Assembly (NCBI RefSeq): GCF_004000765.1
Contig: NZ_BILW01000004.1
Span: forward strand, 186,001 to 250,000
DNA from: Paenibacillus chondroitinus NBRC 15376
Lineage (GTDB): Bacteria > Bacillota > Bacilli > Paenibacillales > NBRC-103111
Length of the DNA: 64,000 nt
Direction: 5' to 3'
The translations under genes were made by a program, and so were the position numbers. Below are positions 61,922-64,000 of this stretch, one piece after another (within the stretch, counting starts at the first letter, position 1; the number at the start of each line of letters is the position of its first letter). The notes under the pieces are model-generated. The model worked only from the letters and a program-made list of their open reading frames with translations, ran no database searches and was not told the DNA's origin.

Positions 61922-62236
61922 TTGTCATTAGTAGGAAGAAGATTTTCCTTCTGGATTTCTATAGTAGGGATCATTATTTGTTTAAGTGATTATATGGGTA
62001 GTGGTTTTGCAAATATTTTTATTAGATTAATTCCACCAATAAATGTTCTTGCAGATGTTGAGCCAATGAGACATTGGATGTTTGATTTTGAAAATAATAA
62101 ATGGGGAGCTTCGAGCAGTATACTGTTAGAAGTTAATTTTTTAACATATGTTATACTTTTTATCACCTGGTTTTTGGTGGGTTTATTTATTGACATACTT
62201 GTTAAACGCTTAAGAAGAATAAAACAACTGGTATAG
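61922..62236 (+). CDS. Small hypothetical membrane protein
   Basis: A 104-residue protein with an N-terminal helix (about residues 8-25), an extracellular-type middle part around DVEPMRHWMFDFENNKWG, and a second helix (~72-94) followed by a positive tail. I do not recognise it. TTG start with GGTGATG ahead. The hydrophobic pattern and positive-inside tail argue for a real membrane protein. It is followed after 55 bases by the thioredoxin-domain gene. Confidence 0.6.
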   Translation: MSLVGRRFSFWISIVGIIICLSDYMGSGFANIFIRLIPPINVLADVEPMRHWMFDFENNKWGASSSILLEVNFLTYVILFITWFLVGLFIDILVKRLRRIKQLV

Positions 62237-62291
62237 ATGAACTTCTAACTTTAAGAGAGGTCTTATTTAAATATAGAAAGGAAGTACTATA

Positions 62292-64000
62292 ATGTCTGAA
62301 CGAAAATCAAACGCTCTTATAAACGAAAAATCCCCCTATTTGCTCCAACACGCATACAACCCGGTCGAGTGGTTCCCTTGGTCTGAAGAAGCCTTTGAAA
62401 AGGCGAAGCAAGAGAATAAACCAATCTTCCTATCTATTGGGTATTCAACTTGCCACTGGTGTCACGTCATGGCACACGAATCCTTCGAAGACCAGACCAT
62501 AGCCGACATGCTGAATAAAGATTTCATCTCAATTAAAGTAGACCGTGAAGAACGCCCGGACATCGATCACATCTACATGGCAGTGTGCCAAGCGATGACG
62601 GGTCAAGGCGGCTGGCCGCTCACGGTTTTTTTGACGCCGGAGAAGAAGCCTTTCTTCGCCGGAACGTACTTCCCACGCAGCCGGAAATACAATCGTGCCG
62701 GGATGGTGGAAATACTCGCGCAACTTTCGGCGAAGTGGCGGGAAGACGCCGAACGCGTTCGCGAAGTCGGGGAACAGATCATTCAAGAGACAACAGCTCG
62801 GCTACTGGAGCATCATTCTGGCGGAGAATTGACGGAAGAGACGCTTCACGAAGCGTTCCGTTTATATGAGAGCTCGTTCGATCCTGAGTTCGGGGGATTT
62901 GGAAATGCGCCGAAATTTCCAACCTCGCACAATTTGTCGTTTCTGCTCAGGTACTATAAGAAAACGGGGAACGAACGCGCCCTTGCAATGGTCGAAAAGA
63001 CGCTGGATGCCATGCATCGCGGGGGCATGTACGATCATATAGGATTTGGTTTTTCCAGGTATTCAGTTGATTCAGAGTGGCTGGTTCCGCACTTTGAGAA
63101 GATGCTGTATGATAATGCGCTTTTGCTTATGACCTATGTAGAAGCCTATCAAGTTACTGACAAAGCCAAGTACGCTGAAGTAGCGGAGCAGATCATTACC
63201 TATGTATTAAGGGATATGACCGATGTTGGTGGCGCTTTCTATTCGGCGGAGGATGCAGATTCCGAAGGCGAAGAGGGTAAGTTCTACGTATGGACAGCCG
63301 ATGAGGTAGAACTTGTGTTAGGCATAGAGGAGGGAGACCTCTTCTCCGAGTTGTTTGATATTACGGAGTCGGGTAATTTCGAGGGGCACAACATTCCGAA
63401 TCTGATCCAGACGACGCCTGCTTCTTTTGCCAAGCGGAAGCGGATCCCTTTGGATCAGCTGAAGCAGCGGATGGAGGAAGCCCGCGTCAAGCTCTTCGAG
63501 CACCGTGAGAAGCGCATCCATCCGGGCAAAGACGACAAGATTCTGACCGCGTGGAACGGTCTGATGATCGCTGCGCTGTCCAAGGCGGCCCGCGCCTTGG
63601 ACAAGCCGGCTTACGCGGAGGCGGCCGCGAAAGCCGCGGACTTCCTGCTTCGCGAGCTGCGCCGCGAAGATGGGCGCTTGCTCGCCCGCTATCGCGACGG
63701 CGAGGCCGCTTTTCCAGGCTACGTGGACGACTACGCGTTCCTCGTTTGGGGACTGATCGAGCTGTACGAGACCACGTTCGAGCTGCGCTATCTCCGTGAA
63801 GCGGTCCAGCTGAACGCAGAGATGCTTCGTCTCTTCGGAGACGAAGAGAGGGGCGGGCTCTTCTTCTACGGCAGCGATGCCGAGCAGCTGCTCACCCGCC
63901 CCAAAGAGATCTACGACGGCGCAATGCCGTCGGGCAACGCCGCAGCCGCGCTGAATATGCAGCGGCTGGCGAAGCTGACCTACGACGCGAAGCTGTCGCA
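62292..64000 (+). CDS. YyaL-like thioredoxin-domain protein (3' truncated by window edge)
   Basis: The frame is open from ATG 62292 to the right edge, giving 569 residues of a protein usually near 630-690. The N-terminal thioredoxin-like (DUF255) domain has [17 protein letters not shown], the CHWC active-site motif in [16 protein letters not shown] and [10 protein letters not shown]. It is followed by an alpha/alpha-toroid (six-hairpin) part: [39 protein letters not shown] and [16 protein letters not shown]. Function is not firmly known; relatives include spermatogenesis-associated protein 20. Ribosome site GGAAG. From about 63540 the DNA becomes clearly richer in G and C than the first half. 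Confidence 0.93.
   Translation, partial: MSERKSNALINEKSPYLLQHAYNPVEWFPWSEEAFEKAKQENKPIFLSIGYSTCHWCHVMAHESFEDQTIADMLNKDFISIKVDREERPDIDHIYMAVCQAMTGQGGWPLTVFLTPEKKPFFAGTYFPRSRKYNRAGMVEILAQLSAKWREDAERVREVGEQIIQETTARLLEHHSGGELTEETLHEAFRLYESSFDPEFGGFGNAPKFPTSHNLSFLLRYYKKTGNERALAMVEKTLDAMHRGGMYDHIGFGFSRYSVDSEWLVPHFEKMLYDNALLLMTYVEAYQVTDKAKYAEVAEQIITYVLRDMTDVGGAFYSAEDADSEGEEGKFYVWTADEVELVLGIEEGDLFSELFDITESGNFEGHNIPNLIQTTPASFAKRKRIPLDQLKQRMEEARVKLFEHREKRIHPGKDDKILTAWNGLMIAALSKAARALDKPAYAEAAAKAADFLLRELRREDGRLLARYRDGEAAFPGYVDDYAFLVWGLIELYETTFELRYLREAVQLNAEMLRLFGDEERGGLFFYGSDAEQLLTRPKEIYDGAMPSGNAAAALNMQRLAKLTYDAKLS

Overview
The window looks like a chromosomal segment of a Paenibacillus-type soil bacterium (Bacillota). 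Supporting signs are strong Gram-positive ribosome binding sites, frequent GTG and TTG starts, three-repeat SLH wall anchors, YesM/YesN-type two-component genes next to a CUT1 sugar ABC transporter, a parE-parC pair and a glgBCDA glycogen operon. No rRNA, tRNA, CRISPR array, prophage or intact insertion sequence was seen.

Layout. 1-4.8 kb: tail of a dynamin-like GTPase and a heterodimeric ABC exporter. 4.8-5.7 kb: a long non-coding stretch with inverted ~60-bp repeats. 5.8-13.1 kb: SGNH esterase, an ABC-2 exporter pair, and topoisomerase IV (parE, parC). 13.1-16.7 kb: a MarR regulator, then on the minus strand an rRNA methyltransferase, an RluA-type pseudouridine synthase and a PrsA-like foldase. 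16.9-22.6 kb: glgB-glgC-glgD-glgA. 22.7-26.3 kb: a small unknown protein, cardiolipin synthase, a VOC protein and an AraC regulator. 26.4-29.7 kb: beta-glucuronidase and a glucuronide transporter, divergent from that regulator. 29.8-31.4 kb: a modular repeat element, possible coding debris and an AraC/GyrI-like regulator.

31.5-54.5 kb is the most striking part. A sensor kinase, an unusual binding-protein-like gene and a YesN-type regulator precede a sugar ABC transporter. These are followed by five secreted proteins: an SLH-anchored cohesin; a protein with two cohesins and two dockerins around an FN3 domain; a 1968-residue GH92 alpha-mannosidase ending in cohesin-FIVAR-FIVAR-dockerin; a second GH92 enzyme without a dockerin; and a 1212-residue non-catalytic protein ending in cohesin-FIVAR-dockerin. 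Together they carry five cohesins and four dockerins. I infer a wall-anchored, self-assembling, mannosidase-bearing complex coupled to uptake of the released sugar. Promoters ahead of the binding-protein gene and the first mannosidase share a 16-bp sequence at identical distance from the -10 box, with a cre-like site behind it, so the two transcription units probably answer to the same activator and to carbon catabolite control.

54.6-64 kb: an E. coli-type S-adenosylmethionine decarboxylase, a CynX-type MFS transporter, a LysR regulator, an M20 amidohydrolase with a YfcC-type transporter, two small membrane proteins, and the start of a YyaL-type thioredoxin-domain protein that runs off the right edge.
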